Source of the DNA: Anniella stebbinsi
Taxonomy: Eukaryota > Chordata > Lepidosauria > Squamata > Anniellidae
Direction: 5' to 3'
DNA: 64,000 nucleotides
NCBI GenBank assembly: GCA_029215795.1
Contig: JARDYH010000004.1
Location: 214,684,517-214,748,516 of the forward strand
In this document: positions 33,201 through 46,500 of the stretch, piece by piece
How the letters are laid out: each line of letters begins with the position of its first letter
How positions within the stretch are numbered: position 1 is the first letter of the stretch
The notes under the pieces: model-generated
Databases searched by the model: none
Told to the model about the DNA's origin: nothing
What the model saw: only the letters and a program-made list of their open reading frames with translations
Translations under genes and position numbers: made by a program

Positions 33201-36200
33201 TCTTGACAAGGTAGTGCCAGGTAGATTATTTTCAAGTTGAGTCAAAGCATCGGAGTTTAAGAGCCAAGCCATGTTTACGTTAAACATGTCGTTTCGTGAT
33301 GCATGCATATTTTAAAAACTTTAAATAGCAGCTGCTTGGGCAGGGGTGATATGATCATATATGTGGGGAGGAGGGTTTAATCTTTTCTCTACATGCCCCG
33401 GACCTGATGAAAATCCCACGCCCTGCCGCAAACTGTACATAGGAAGCTGCCTTACACAGACTGCATGGAACCATATCTAACCCAGTATTGTTGACACTGA
33501 CTGGTAGTGGTTCTCCTGGGTTTCAAGCTAGATTTCTTTCTAGCCCTACTTGGAGATGCTGGGGAACAAACCTGGGACCATCTATCTGCATATGAAGCAC
33601 TGAGCTACATTCCCTCCCACTAAATCTTGTACAGCTGTATTTTTGCACAGGAGGGAATAGAAGATGAACAAAATGGAGGAAGAACTGGATCAGTCCAAAG
33701 GCCTTTCCAGTCCATCTTGTTTCCCTCTGTCACCAAGCAGAGGCCTATTGGAAGCCTACAAGTAGGGCATGAGGGCGATCTCCTTTCCCCTAGTTGTTCC
33801 TAGCAGGTGGGATTTAGAGTCATGTTGCCTCTGATCCAGGAAGGTAGTATATAGCTGTCAAGGCTAGTAGCCATTGATAACATTATTCTCTCTATTTTTT
33901 AAAGCCATCCAGAATATAAATATACCAGTAGGGATGTCTTTCTTGTGCTACATTCATTTCATTTATAAATAGCATCTTTGGGGGAATGTGGCACAGCCAA
34001 GATAAGTTAAATTCCCCTCCCAACACATGACGTGGTCCCAATCCTGACTGCCCAACCCCACCCCACATAGCTGGTATTTTAAGTTTCAAAAGCAAGCATG
34101 CATTAATGTGATGTATAGTTTGGCCCTATTTGGCACTCAGCAGCATCCAGGTAATTTCCCAAAGTGACTAAGGGTGCGATCCTATACATGTTTGTTTAGA
34201 CAGAACAAAAGTCCTGTATGGCTGGCTGGGGAATGCTGGGAGTTGTAGGACTTTTTTTTGTTTTGTTTTAAAGTTAATAGGATTGTACTCTTACTGTCCA
34301 GATTAAAGAACAGCAGGATTCTTTAAGGGCTCATCTTAACACCGGCGCTTCATTCATTCATGCTTGTGAGGAAGAGGAGTGCCCGTGCACCGGGCACCCA
34401 CACCTCCTGACGTCCCAGTTTTGGTTTTTGTTTGTAACTTTTCTTTGGAGGAGGCATGCCCACGCCTCCTCATGTCCCAAGTTTTTCTTGTTTTTTTTGG
34501 TTTTTTACCTTTTTTCCGGCTTCTCCCCATGCCAGAGAAGCATGGAGGTGGGCCAGCGGCCATTTGGCTCACTGGCCCGCCCTCTCCCCCCTGTCCTGGC
34601 CAGGCAACCAATCAGGGAGGGGGTCACCATTGGCTGGGGCACACCTTGGATGCAGCTCCGAAGCAAGGTGACAGACGGCAGATGCTGTCATCGCCTTGCT
34701 CCAAGATAAAAAGTCACAGTAAGTACCCGACTTTTTTAATCCAGCCCTTTGGGGGTTTGCCCGTGGATGGCTTTGCGATGGTGGCTGCATCATGTAGATG
34801 ACATGCTGCCACTGAGGATCCACCCTGGGGCAAACCCCTCAGCAAGACAAGGCCTGTGAGGAAGAGATAAGCCAATAGGTTCTTTCTGGCTGCATGATTC
34901 TCAATCTAGAACTGTTCTGCCCAAAGATTTCCACTTTCTGGCTTAAAGGACTGCAATTCCCCACTTTGACCAGTGGTCTTGGTAGTGCAGTGAGCAAGAA
35001 GTTAGTGCCTGGTTACCACTGTGTCTGATGTTTGTACAGTGTGCATCACATGGTGGCTCTGTTCCACGATGGATGAATCCAGATGTACCTTTACTTTTGG
35101 GTTCCACACTGTGTCCAAGCACAGTTGCCGCCATAGTCACTGTGGAATTTATGCAAGTGTGTCTATTTTTCCACAGTTGTACCTGTTTAGAAACCTTGGG
35201 GCCAAACTAGATGTGATGCTAACAGCATGAATGCAGTTCATGCACACAGTTTTTGTTTTATAAATAGTACCCATGGGAAAGCCTGAGCAGCCTTGGGACT
35301 ATGCAGGGTGCGTACCTGGGAACTTTAACTTTTTCTGTGCCTGACAAAAGTAGCCTCTCTAAAGCTGCTATTTGCATTTCAAAGGAAACCTCCATTGGAG
35401 TTATGGAAGCTTCCCTTGAAATGCAAAGATCGGATTTGAAGAGGTGATTTTTGAAAGGGCCATGAGAAGGAGAGAAATTGTCTGTTTGTTTGTTTGTTAT
35501 AGCATTTTATCCCACCCTTTAGCCAAAAAAAGCCCCAAGGCAACTTACAAAGATAAGAAATAAGATAGTCGCTGCTGTAGGATTACAATCTAAAAGGCAA
35601 AGCACAAAAGGAAAGGGGATGGGGAGGGAGGAGGAAAAAAGCAAATTCTGGAATGAATACTGAGTTGCAAAATTCAGCAAGTAATGGGCACAGTGGAAGG
35701 GCTGTTGCTTCCTTTACCTCTGATGGCCTCAGCAGTGGCAATTAAATAGTTAATCTTCCTCTCCTTTACTTGGTCCTCAGACTGCTCCGATTTCCCAACC
35801 CTTCCTATTTACATAACAAAACCCATGCATGTTAATTGCACTCACGCAATGCAAGTCTAATTTGGCCCTTAGTATGTTTTAGCAAAAAATAATAATAATC
35901 ATGTGTAATGGAGCCCTGAATTTTCTTTTAGACTACTGGATATTTTAGCTGCAAGGAAAGATCCTCATGGTTTGAGTGGAGACGTTCTCATCAATGGAGC
36001 TCCTCAGCCTGCCAATTTTAAATGCATCTCTGGATATGTAGTACAGGTAATTTATTGTCTCTGATTTTATTATTTGAGCATTCACAGGAACCAATCAATG
36101 GTAAATCAGAAGTGTCCAATGTGAAACGTTAGAGTCCAGTCCTGTATCCAAAATGTGTGTGTCTTGTGTGTGCATGTTCTTGGCATTGCAAAGCACAGAG

Positions 36201-39200
36201 CAAAGAGCACATGTACAGGTGCTGCTGGTTTGACACATATGCCTGGAAGTGGACTAACGGAGGCTTATGAGCATCAGGCACAGAAGTCATAGGATTGTGC
36301 CCTAAAATGTTTTCTTTGGATTGTTCAGGATGATGTGGTGATGGGGACCTTGACCGTGAGGGAGAACTTCCAGTTCTCAGCTGCCCTCCGACTCCCAAAG
36401 ACTGTGAGGGAGCAAGAAAAGAAGGAAAGGATTAACCAGATCGTGAGCGAGCTGGGCTTGACAAAAGTGGCAGATTCAAAGGTAACGGCTTATTATATAG
36501 TCTTGTATTTCTACTTTTAAAGTGGAAGTGTCAAATTTCAATTGGACGGTGGTGGGACTTGAAGCAGGATCTCAGAGGCTGCTAATACCTTTTAGGTTCA
36601 TGATGGAGAGCATTGAATCTTGATTGAATAGTTGAAGAATATTAATGCCTTAAGAATCAAGATCTAATAGACAGAGTGTCTGCTTTGGGCTGAAATATCA
36701 GTTGAAGTATGCTTTCATTGAGTGGCCGTTTGTTCAAGGGTATGTGATTGCGGTTGTCCCCTTGTGTCCATTCTTTTAATTTTGTTTTGTTTTGGTCCAC
36801 TTAGATAACATGTCATTCTTCAGCCCCCAACAAGCTGCAGTGAATCCCCCCTCGGGTGCTGTTGTGTCGTATGAACCCACCAAGTATGGATAATACTAGG
36901 GTTAAGCAACCCTTGTATCCACAATGGTCTGTTTTAGGTTATTATTTAACTCTCACATAACCCATGCTTGCCAAGTTCGCATGACACATCTACCCCTGAG
37001 CCAGGGTTGCATATTAAAAATGGCTGCTGCACATGACCCACACACTCTGCAGCCCACAGTAGACTGTTGTTTTGTGCAAACAGCCCCATTGTTTTGCAGT
37101 GGCCAAGTATGGCCTGTATTTGAACTTCCTCCTCTTGGCACTGTGAATTCTTTGGTTTGGGCTAATTGAAAAACAAACAGCTAAGTAAGCGTACTGGCAC
37201 TTGATGCTCTAAATTTGCTATCAGAGTTTAAAACAGGTTCCCCACCCTGGGTTAGGATACAAACGTTGTAGATAGGGGGAAAACATGGGAGTGAAGCATT
37301 GACTGCTTAAGCTAGTCGTTGTTTGCATCAGAAAATAAAACAGAGAAGAATAGAGAGGAATAGGTAGTACCTTATGATTCAGTTTCTGTATGTGAGTTTG
37401 TGTACTCATAATATAAAGTTACTACAAGTGGCTGCATAGTTTAGAGTGACAAGAATGAGCTGCAGTGAGCCATGGTTTCGCACTTCTCCAACAACAACAA
37501 TCTTTATTTAAGTCCATAGACCATTATCCATATACAGCATATATTACAATGCTACAGAAACAACATCAGTTACAGTGATCTAAAAGTATGGAGTTTGAAC
37601 TGTAATTCGGGTGCCAGTCCAATGGAGATAAGGGGCCCATTTATTCTGTTAATGATGTATTTTATCTTTTGTTCGCTTTCTAGTGAATTATACATTCATT
37701 TGGGCTCTACAACTGATAGCAAGATTAAGAAACTTTGCAACCTGAATAGAGATTTGCTTATTGTTCCCTTGAACAATAAGTGAAGCCAAAAAGAAGAGTT
37801 TAGAGGCTCCCAACTTCTGGATTAATTGCAGTTTGTTATCTGAACCCAACAAACGATGGTTAAACTTAACTATGGTTTGTTTGAAACAAGCCATCTTCAA
37901 GCCATGGATTGTGAAGGTGCCTTGTTTAAGCAAGCCATAGTTAACATCAACCACTGTTCAGAGTGTGGACAACACACTGAACTGTGTTTAATTAATTGGA
38001 GGGAGTGTGAGAACCTGAGACTTAATGCAGCTGGTTCTTGTCATGCTAAACTGTGATATAACATGACATTTGAATGCAGACAATGGCTCAGTTCGAACGA
38101 CATATTAAGCAACGGAGGGGTAAATAACATACTGACCATGCGTTAGGCAGGAGGAGCTCCACAGACGGCACACTGCAGCCGGCGCTGCTCAGAACCGGCA
38201 AACGCCCAGGCTGCAAGGAACTTGCGGCGGCCATTTTGGTTGCAGCTTCTCCTCCGTGTGTCCCCCAGCCATATCCCAGCATGCACCATGAGTTCTGCCG
38301 GCTGCATAGAGCGGCTTAGGTTTTTTGGCTGCTCTAGGCAGCAGAACTCTATTTCGAAACGGAATAGTCCACGGAGAGAGGGGGAGCTGAATTCGGATTA
38401 CACTTTAAACAACGGGGCTTCGGGCTAAACAACGTGCAAGCATTTTTTTCGCTCCGTTGTTTAAAGTGCCTGATTAATGTATTGTCAGTTGTGTGTGCGT
38501 TGTGTGCTGCCCTCCAGACGACAGAATAAGCAACACAACTGACGATTGTCCCCCCCCCTTTGCCTAATGTGTCGTCTGAACTGAGCCAATGTGTTAGTGT
38601 TGTCTGATTTATTAATAATAATTTATAGCATACAACATCATGTCAGATAACATTACAGAGATTCTTGTTTTGCATTAGGTCGGAACCCAGTTCATTCGTG
38701 GTATATCGGGGGGAGAGAGGAAAAGGACCAATATTGGAATGGAGCTCATTACTGACCCTGCAATCTTGTTCTTAGATGAGCCAACCACTGGACTGGATGC
38801 CAGCACAGCCAATGCTGTACTGCTGCTTCTGAAAAGGTAATTGCTAGATCAGGTGGCAGTGTCTTTGACTGCACGTGGAATCCAAGGACACCATTTTCTT
38901 AAACTGGTTTGAGATCGGATTGAGCCGCCTTGGCTTGCAGCAGCTGAAGTGCTTTGGGCTTATTTGGCTCAATGGCCAGCCGCCCACCCATCGAATCCAA
39001 AGTAGGTTGGCCCAAATCGACCCCGAGTTGAATTGGGGTCGATTTGGAAGCTCCGAATCAGCCTCCAAGTTGAATCGGGGAGTGGGGGAGGCTGTGCACA
39101 GCCCTAGTCTTAAATGCCAGGGACTCAAATTGTGATTATAATTTATTTCATTTCTATACTGCCCAACAGCTGAAGCTCTCTGAGCAATTTACAACAGTTC

Positions 39201-40509
39201 ATCAGATAATAAAATGCAGCATAAACTATAAATATGAAAATTTTAAAACAATTTAGACAACTAAAGACAGTTTCAATAGAAATGGGAGGAGACATTAACT
39301 TTGCACAGCAGAATCGCCCGGCTATATAGAGGGGAGGATAGTGGCTCTGATGTCAGTGGGCCAGTGAATCTGCTCTGGATTTCAGTCAGCCCTCTAAAGG
39401 AGCTATGCAAGGTGCTGAACCTTGCAAAATAGGCTCAGCACTTTGGACAGCTTCTTTAGAATTCTGTTTGAATCTCAGAACGGATTTACTGCCCCACTGA
39501 CATCAAAGTCACCAGCCTCTACTGGCAATGTTTTAACATCTTGACCCAGGCTTACATGCCAGCTTTTTTTTTAGCATAAGCGCTTTGGACAATGCTCCGT
39601 ATGTTTCACAGACTCTTTAACCGTTTGTCACCTTTCTTACTGGCTGCCTACTCTGTGTGCAGGATGGCCAGGCAGGGAAAAACCATCATCTTTTCCATCC
39701 ATCAACCTCGCTACTCCATCTTTAGACTGTTTGATAAACTGACCTTACTGGCGGCAGGAAGAATGTTGTATCATGGACCTGCTCAGAATGCTCTAGAATA
39801 CTTCAAGTCCATTGGTAAGCTTTCAGGAGCTGCTACTGAATACAATGGGGCGCAGAGGGCCAAACGATGCATGATTCACGAACGGATCTCCCGATCTCAT
39901 TTTCTCCTCCCAAAGGCAGCACTAGGCTCTGATTTGGATTGGTGCTACAGTGCAAAGGGGGGATAGAAGGCACTGTGGCTCAGAGGGACTGTGGCTCACT
40001 GGCAGAGCGGGTGCTTTGCATGCAGAAGGTCACAGGTTCGATCCCTGGCATCTCCAGATACCTTTCATACCTGAAAGCCTGGAGAGGTACTGCCAACCAG
40101 TGCTGACAATGCTGCTCTAGATGGAACCCAAGACAGCCTGCTCTGTTCCTAAATCTCTTTCCTCACATGGATTCCCTAGTGCAACTCCCTCCCACTGTTA
40201 TATACTGTAAGCTATAGTTACTCACATGGAGCTACTTGTAGTATACCTGTATTATTTCCACCCTGCAGTAAACAGCAACTTTAAGAGAGCGGGGGGGGGG
40301 GGGGGGAGACAGTTTTACATTGGTGAATGGATATGGCAGAAATAGCTTTTCTAAAAGCTCTTTCCTGCACCGTGGCCCTGATCCAAGTTGCAACCTGCCC
40401 CTACTTGGCTGCTTTCAGAAAAAGAAACAGATATGAAGTGATCATCTGTGCACAGTATCCCACATGACGTACGGTTTGGCCCACAAGAGATGTATAGATG
40501 TATGTATGT

Positions 40510-40547
<38 letters not shown>

Positions 40548-43500
40548 TAAAAACACAAATACAGCAACAAATGCAATATAAAATATAAAAGCTTAAAACT
40601 ACAGATATTATGGCTTCTTCCAGATGGGGCTTTTATTGTCCCCTCCTACCTAAAACATGGAATTTTGCAGGGTCCAGATGTTAACTGTCCTCCATTTGTA
40701 ACCTGCCTGTGTGTTTCTCACTGCTTCTTCTGTCTTTTTTCTTATCACAAAAATATCGGTTAAGGACAGAATAACTGGACCATGACATTTGGTTGGTAGC
40801 ACTAGGAGCTGTCTGTGTGGAAGCAAATGTTTTATTGCATTTGATTGATAGGAAGCCTTTCCCCCCATATCTCCTCCACCCCATCCCAGAAGCTCAGATC
40901 TGGGCGCAGTGGGCACAGTCCCACAGAGACGTTCTCCTGAATAAGCCCTAGTGAAATGAACGAGAACTTTGCCGTGGAGAATTCCTTGGTGGACTGTGCC
41001 CACTATTAAAACATAGAAAGACCAAGCAGTTAAAATGAAATAAAATCACGAAGTATTCAACACGCCACTGTAATGCTATCTTTTAACCTGGGATGCCAAA
41101 CAGAAAAGTTCAGACAGAAAAGTATATAGTCCTTAGTTTTCAGTGTGTGTGTGTGTGTGGGGGGGGGACTTATTGCATGTTTAGTCCTCCCCCATATCAC
41201 AACTAACATGCTAGAGAGAAGGCAAGTTAGAAGCCTTCTCCCTGAAATGCTGATTCCAAAAGCATTGGCTTTTTGGTATGAGATATTTAAGGTATTATGC
41301 CAAATGCTTTGCAATACACCAACTGTTGAACGAGCATTTTATTTCTTTGCAGGTTATGAGTGCGAACCATATAACAATCCGGCCGACTTCTTTCTGGATG
41401 TCATTAATGGAGACTCGACAGCTGTTGCTTCTAACAAGACTGATGAAATTGATATAGGTATGCAAATGTAGTTTTCCCTTTAAGGGTTGCTGCCTTGGTA
41501 TTGATTGGCATGGATTATCTGCTGTTCTATCTGCCTGTTCTTTTTGTTGTTGTTGATATTTTTATTGTTGTACTTATCAATTGCTTTTAACCATTATGGT
41601 TGGTTATTTGTTTTTACGCCTTTGTTAATATAAAGGGTTAAAAACAAAGTTTATATAGTATACTGCTCTGAGCAGCTTTTAGCTAAAGTAGGATAAAAGT
41701 ATGCGTATAAATAAATAGATTTATTATGCACTCCCATGGAACTGTGGCATACAAATAGCCCTGCTCCTAGCTTTCTCCAACCCTGTTCAGACGACATGCT
41801 AAGCCACGGTGGTTAAGCCTTTTGAGCTAAACATTATGGCTTAGCATGTTGTGTGAACTATTCCTAATCATGGTGGCTACATAACCACGGTTTAAACACT
41901 CACTAACCATTTGCTGCAAAAGGGTTAGTAGCTTAACTATAGCTTAGCGTATTGTCTGAACAGGCCCTCTAACTAGCAATTCTGAACTAGTTTTAAGTGT
42001 TTACATGGCTATTTCCAGTTTCCCACTGCATTTTCTTCATTCATTACGGTAAGTAATTTCAGCAGTGGCTCATTTCATTCAAACAAAAGACAACATGAAA
42101 CTTGAAATGGAAGATCAAAGCACTTCAACTAATCCCTCCCCTCTCTTTACCCTAAAGAAACCATTGATGAGCACATCAGTCGCGATAAGTCATTGGCAGA
42201 GAAATTAGCGGAGACGTATACGAGTTCTGCCTTTTACCAAGAGACCAAAGCAGAACTAGAAAAACTGTCTTCGGGGAGCCTGAGGGAGAGCTCTTTCCAA
42301 GAAATCACCTACTCCACTTCCTTCTTTCACCAGCTCAAGTGGGTCTCCAAACGCACGTTCAAAAATTTGCTAGGCAACCCGCAAGCCTCTGTTGCGCAGG
42401 TAAGCCTAGCTACTTAAATGTGTGTCCTATGCATGTTTAGACAGAAAAAAGTCTTACAACTGGGGGAAATTATGAAGAGGAGGAGGCCAGTGGAGAAGTG
42501 GCAGGCAGGCAGGCAGTCAAAGCGTTAAGCAGCCCCATCCCGGGCCATTATTTAGAAGTTTGGCAGAGGCCAAGGCTTGTTTGGTGTCATATCCCTCTTA
42601 CCCCTTGCATTATTTGAAGTCACTAAAGAGGTCTGCCATGAAATCCACAAAGCTTTGTTCAGGTCATAAACATCTTCTCCCAGCTGAAGGGAGTCTAAAA
42701 GTACTAAGAGACTTGTCCTCAAGGCAAGATTATGCAAAGTAAGCAAACCAGTTGTTCTTTCAAGGGAAGGGAAAGCCCATTTCTTTCAGTATGCCTTCAG
42801 GGAGACTGGTTCTGACCAATCCCTTTCCAAGCAATCACCCAGGCCTACCTCCTCCACCCTTCCCTTGACTTGGCCCGCCTTTCTCTCCTATGGAATCTCG
42901 CATCTACCAGGCTTTCCACGCTCTCCTCCTCGGAAGAAGCCTGAAATCCCCTCTACAAGAATTCGGTTTGACACCCAGTTGGCCGATTATGCGCATCTTC
43001 TCACAATCACTTTTACACCTAATCCCTCTACACGGGAGGCGGTGAAGCACATTACCGGTTGTATGAAACGCACTTTAAAGGTGTTTAAATGCTGAGAATC
43101 GCTTGTTTACATGGTCATAAGGTGTTTTAATTCCCGCGGTAAATTAAAACTCGCCATTTAATGTGCATTCGATAATGCGCATAATCGGACAGAAAAAGTG
43201 CCTCCGTTCATGTGGAGGTAAAATCGGTAATGCGCTTTGAAAGAGCTTTAAATCACTCTTGTAGAGGCACCCTGATTCTCAGCTTGGGGGTTATTTATGC
43301 CATCAGAGGTAAGAGCTGGCGAAGGTTCATTCGCAGCTGGGGAAAACCCCATGGGAAGCAACTCCCCCACTCCTGGTATGGACTGGGACCTCTCTAGCGC
43401 TGTCTCTTCGGCCTCAGAATCTGACTCTGAATTATCGTCTGACAGTCCTTCACCCTGCCCAATGGGAGCAGGATTAGACATAACATTTGGGGCACTGCAA

Positions 43501-46500
43501 GACACATAATTAGATCTGTTTGATTGATTGTTAAACCTTTGCTCTCCTCAGGCCAAAAATCTCCTCAAAGTCCTGAAGTTACGGCCTTTGGTTCTGTGTG
43601 TAGGTTGATATTATGGAGATCCCTGTTTATTGCTTTGTAAAAACTTGACCTCATGACAAGAATTATGCCCTTTTGGAGCTTTATAATCTTGCCGGGTTAA
43701 CGGTCCCGACTCCTTTCCACCCACAGTCGTTTTGATCTCCCTAACCTCATTAGGAATGGATTTGAAATGCAGTCTCTAAATGCTCCACAGCTCGTTGAGC
43801 CCTCTTTGCTAATCTTCTCAAACTGGTCTTGCCATGATCCTTTGCTTTCCACTGCAATTGGCTTAGCGGCGGGATTATCCCTGACATTTGGTCTTTTCGG
43901 CAGGTTCTTAGTACCGCGGTGCCATGTATGGAGGGCCCTTCAGTGCTAAGATTCAAGCACCACGCCTTCTAAATTAAATTGCCTGATACCATCATCTTGG
44001 CTGCAATTTTAATAGTTCCTACTTAATTCTCGATGTGCAGTCTTAACTACTCTGGTGGTGTGGGCCCAAGACATTTTGTTCTCTTAAGCAGAGTCCACAT
44101 GGTTCCCCAGCCCTTAAAAAATCTTGCTTCATTATTCAGATACTACTTCCTGCCTTCTATACTGACTGGCAATGGTTTTCCAGGGTTTGGGGCAGGGGTC
44201 TTTCCCAGCCCTAGCCAGAGATGATGGCAGGGACTGAACTGTGACTTCTGTTTACAGAGCATGAGCTCTACTACTGAGCTGAGTCATCTTTCTTCTAAAG
44301 CACAAGGACCACATTGTGCCCCCCAGTGGAGGCTGGTGGCTCCGATGTCAGTGAGGCAGTGAATCAGCTGCGCGTTTCAGTCAGAAGCAGTCAGAGCTCT
44401 AAAGGAGGTATCCAAGGTTGTTTTAAAATAAAAGCGTATGCTGATAATCTTGGTTTGTAAGATAGTTTAGGACACTGTGTTGTTACTATGACCCTGTTCA
44501 GATGACATGCTAAGCCATGGTGGTTAAACACTTTGAGCTAAACATTATGGCTTAGCATGTTGTGTGAACCATTCCTAACCATACTGGCTATATAACCACA
44601 GTTTGAACACACTCACTAACCATTTGCTGCAAAAGGGTTAGCGACCTAGCCATAGCTTAGTGTGTTGTCTGAATAGGCCCTTTGGGAACATGGTTATGCC
44701 AACCACATCTCACTGTGGTTACCACTAACCACGCATATGGCTAGAACATGGGTATACAGCAACCATAGTTAGGCAGAGACGCCTTGCACATGACACACTA
44801 AGCCCTCATGGTTTAGCAGAATTGTTTAGCATTTTGTCCAAACGGGGTCTATGGCACATTGGCTCCAATTTTCAGAAGAATAAACACAGTCTCAGCTCTT
44901 CCGCAACGTTTTATCTCTAGATTATATTTGTCTTCAGTCCTGTAGTTCACAGCTACTGACTTCTGCACCATTATTGCACATAAAACTCCTCCACTGTATA
45001 TTATGTTGTTTATATTTCAGCTATGTGTTACAGTTTTCCTGGGATTAGTGGTAGGCGCCATCTTCTTTGCTGTATCAGCTGATGCTAGTGGTTTGCAGAA
45101 CAGGTGAGAACCTTCGGGACTGTGCGATGATAAAATGGGCACTGTTTCTAGCACACATTTCAACACTAAAAATTGAAATACATTTCTATTATTTTAAAGC
45201 ACAGCTTTTAAAAATAATGGCTGGTCTTTGCTATGAAATGGTACATCTCTTTCATTCTTAAGCAGTAGAGGGTTGCCAACCGCCACTATCTTATTCTATG
45301 ACTTGTAGAATCAAGTCTGAAAAGCCAGACCACTTCAAATATGCCCTGTCTCCTCCCCCTTCACCCCCTTAGTTCAGCCTTCCCTAACCCATCTCCTCTA
45401 GAGGTGTTGGACTGCAACTCCCATAATTCCCAGCTGTCCCATAATTCCCTCTGTTGTCCTGTCAGTTTCTGTGCTGCCTCCTCCCAGGGACTAGTATCCT
45501 TAAAATCAAAAGTAGGAAGCCCACTGTAAAGCCTATCCACCAGCTTTGCAGAACCAGACTGGGTTGAGGGCGGCCCAATTGCCCCCTGCACTAGGCCCTC
45601 TATGAGCCAGATGATGCTGGTGGGTTTGGCTACAGCCACTGGCATCACTGCCCCTCCCCCCACTGTTTTGCCTTTCTTCGTGCTGAGAGAGGCATGTAGA
45701 AAGGGACGGCCCATGATGGGAAAAGCAGCTGGCTCATAGAGGGCTTAGTGCAGGGGGCAATCTGGCCACCCTCAACCCAGTCTGGGTTGGCAGAGGTGTT
45801 CAGAGGTGAGTTCTGCTGCTTATCTAGCCAAAATGGCACCATCCACACAGAAGAGGGAGGTCTCAAAAGGCTTTCTGAAGCCCTAAGTTGACAGAAGTAC
45901 AAAAAAGGTCTTTAGGGGGAACAAACACATACACACACATACACCAAAACAGCCCAATGAGAATGGAGTGTGCCCAGTGCCCACAGAACATTAGCAGGCT
46001 TGGGAGGAAAGGACGGGACGCCAGAAGGGAGGGGGAATAGAACGTATCCAGAACTGGAGCACTCCATGCTGCAATATCTTCTGGTCCATTTGCAGTGGAG
46101 GCTGGTGGCTCCAGCGTCAGATAGCTCTTTGAGAGTTCTGACTGAAACCCGGAGTGGATTCACCGCCCCACTGACATCGGAGCCACCAGCCTCCATTGTC
46201 CACTTGTGTATTCTAGCTCAATGAGAGAACATCTGCTTTGCATGCAGAAGGTCCCAGGTTCAATCCCCAGGTTCTCCAGGTAGTGCTAGAAAATAATCCA
46301 GTCTGAAACGCTGTAGAGCTGTTGCCAGTCAGGGCTGGCAATACTGTGCTACATGGACCAGTGGTCTGACTCAGTTATAAGGCAGCTTCCTGTGTGAGGA
46401 AATAAGATTGTTGGTTTCCTTGAGGATATTCCTTTGAGTGAATATCAAATTATTTTGTTTCAAAAGTGACTTTTGCATAATTGATTTTCACAATGGTGAT

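Noticed and set aside
39985..40175. A tRNA gene at the A-box and B-box motifs
   Set aside because: The motifs belong to a SINE with several related copies in the window; no complete cloverleaf is supported.
40505..40547. CRISPR-like array or regulatory array
   Set aside because: It is a plain GATA microsatellite. The TG, TA/GA, TAA and poly-G/C runs elsewhere are likewise simple repeats.
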